The position numbers and the translations under genes were made by a program. Of a DNA stretch of 64,000 nucleotides, positions 62,678 to 64,000 are shown one piece after another (the stretch's first letter is position 1; each line of letters opens with the position of its first letter). This DNA is from Moringa oleifera. Taxonomy: Eukaryota > Streptophyta > Magnoliopsida > Brassicales > Moringaceae. Below the pieces are notes generated by a model. The model did no database searches. It saw only the letters and a list, made by a program, of their open reading frames with translations, and was not told the origin of the DNA. The stretch spans positions 2,478,210 to 2,542,209 of the forward strand of contig JAJFZO010000724.1 in assembly GCA_021397835.1 (NCBI GenBank). Reading direction: 5' to 3'.

Positions 62678-64000
62678 ATGACTAAAATCAAACCTTCTCC
62701 TTTCCTTGTCACGTCGATGTCTTTCTTTCTTATTTGGATGAGTTTCTTTCTCCTTTCGAGTATTGCATCCGCGCATTTGTTAAAAACTTGTCAGTTTGAT
62801 GCAATATATCAACTGGGGGCTTCAATATCAGATACCGGTAACTTAATTCTTGAGGATCCTTCCTCTATGTTTGCTCGACTTCCTTATGGAGAAACTAGTT
62901 TTAAGAAGGCAACGGGTCGTTGCTCAAACGGGTTGCTGATGATCGATTATATCGGTAACAATTTGACAATTATTGAGATATATAATCCTTTTCTTTCTCT
63001 ATATTTTTATTTTAAAATTCTTATCACGACCCTTGCTCTTAATCATTTCTTATTATTTTCATCTTGGTTGTTCTTTCAGTTCGAATTTTGTTTTTCATTC
63101 TTTTATTCTCCAAACTTGTCGCAAACCTTATTTTATATACGACCCAAAGGCGTGATCATCATATCAAATAGGCCTTATTTATTAACATATGATGTTAGTT
63201 TATCGTTAATCATTTTAAGATTTCGTTTAGCAAGGTATGTTTAACTTTGTGTTTTTACAGCAATGTCAGCCGGAATCCCTTTGCTTAATCCTTATTTGAA
63301 GCAAGAGGCATCGACCACTTATGAACACGGGGTTAACTTCGTTGTCGCCGGATCCACTGCTTTATCCGTCGACGTTTTGGCACGGAAAAATATTTTTGCT
63401 CCAGTTACCAACAGTTCTTTAAGCGTGCAACTTAACTGGATGTCTAACTATTTTAATAAAACTTGTGATCAGAATGAAACAGGTTAGTGCTTCCGCCTCT
63501 TTAAATTGTACGCATATGTAATCGTCACGCATTGATAAAGAGATTTCAAGATTAAAAACAATATGTGCGATCGTTTTTATCCCAATTTTTATTTTGTTAA
63601 ACAGAATGCAAAACGAAACCTAGCAGTTCTCTCTTCATGGTTGGTGAGATCGGAGGGAATGATTATAATTACGCGTTGTTTCAACGTAAAACTATCGAGG
63701 AAGTAAAGAGCATGGTCCCCGAAGTTATCGAAATCGTTAAGGATGCTGTTAAGGTGAGTCGCTTACAAAAATTTTATGGTTGCATATTTATGGTTACTAT
63801 GACTGTCCAAATTCTAAACTAAAAATGTCTTATTTGATTGCAGAGAGTGATTAGCCATGGAGTAACTCGGGTGGTTGTTCCTGGAAACTTTCCGATCGGT
63901 TGTCTGCCAATTTATCTTACTGGGTTTCAAACTAACAAAACTGCTGCTTATGATGAATTCCATTGCCTAAAGGACTTGAACAACTTGGCTGTGTACCACA
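62678..64000 (+). CDS. GDSL esterase/lipase, copy 17, partial, GDS motif altered
   Basis: Exons 62678-62954, 63261-63482, 63605-63753 and 63844 to beyond the window end, so the Asp351/His354 block is not seen. Asp48 of the G-D-S motif is Ala (GCT at 62819-62821); Ser49 itself is kept. A120V lies in block II near Gly123, and E248K occurs in exon 4. The GDS Asp is nearly invariant in the family, so activity is likely reduced. The gene is otherwise open. Because the promoter just upstream looks like poor-quality assembly, the private changes could be sequence errors. Confidence 0.85.

Larger units (their letters stand above)
1..64000 (+). repeat. Head-to-tail tandem array of ~3.8 kb GDSL-gene units (17 units, last partial)
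   Basis: The whole window repeats with a period of 3787 to 3863 bp. Unit starts, set at the same base in the 3' flank, are 1, 3790, 7590, 11377, 15175, 19038, 22843, 26657, 30457, 34258, 38057, 41854, 45653, 49454, 53243, 57040 and 60836. All units point the same way and differ by scattered substitutions and a few indels. There are no inverted copies, no target-site duplications and no transposase or reverse-transcriptase reading frame. The array is open at both edges because the window begins in the 3' flank of an earlier copy and ends within exon 4 of copy 17. Amplification by unequal crossing-over is inferred, not seen. The exact unit count depends on the assembly being right. Confidence 0.97.
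60836..64000 (+). repeat. Array unit 17, partial (B spacer, A gene)
   Basis: The unit is cut by the window end in exon 4. The spacer is B type with an indel-rich patch at about 61861-62350. The gene is A type from exon 1 on. Confidence 0.9.

Noticed and set aside
1..64000. CRISPR-like or satellite array because of the regular spacing
   Set aside because: The period is 3.8 kb, the units contain a spliced plant gene, and there are no short spaced repeats or cas-like genes.
1..64000. Transposon-driven amplification
   Set aside because: No terminal inverted repeats, long terminal repeats, target-site duplications or element proteins were seen at the unit borders or in spacers. Units abut directly.

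Overview
The window is AT-rich nuclear DNA of a flowering plant, most likely a eudicot. The evidence is the gene in it: a five-exon, four-intron GDSL esterase/lipase with clean GT-AG introns, a secretory signal peptide and the plant SGNH motif blocks. The species cannot be named from the sequence. The closest family I recognise is the acetylajmalan-esterase-like / sinapine-esterase-like branch of plant GDSL hydrolases; the substrate is unknown.

The whole 64 kb is one head-to-tail tandem array. A unit of about 3.8 kb (3787 to 3863 bp) is repeated 16 full times plus a partial seventeenth, always on the + strand and nearly identical. Both window edges lie inside the array. Each unit holds, in order: the poly(A)-signal region of the preceding gene; an AT-rich spacer of about 1.5 kb; inside that spacer, a decayed fragment of another GDSL gene (about 140 bp, with the block I serine motif still readable); a compound CG/CA/TA microsatellite; a TATA box about 100 bp before the start codon; and the GDSL gene itself (379 residues, about 1.76 kb from start to stop).

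Thirteen copies are intact (1, 2, 3, 5, 8-16). Copies 1, 2, 3, 5 and 14 encode the same protein, and the other intact copies differ from it by one to four residues. Copy 4 has a one-base deletion that replaces only the last dozen residues. Copies 6 and 7 are broken in exon 1 by two different microduplications (16 and 13 bp) at the same place. Copy 17 runs off the window and has lost the Asp of its GDS motif; its promoter carries an indel-rich patch that looks like unpolished assembly.

The units fall into two haplotypes, called A and B here, with linked differences in spacer, exon 1 and exon 5. Some units switch type partway through (5, 10, 12, 15, 17). This is the pattern expected from unequal crossing-over or gene conversion. 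If the copy number is real, the main biological consequence would be high dosage of one secreted esterase. I found no mobile-element genes, RNA genes, CRISPR array or gene of another family.
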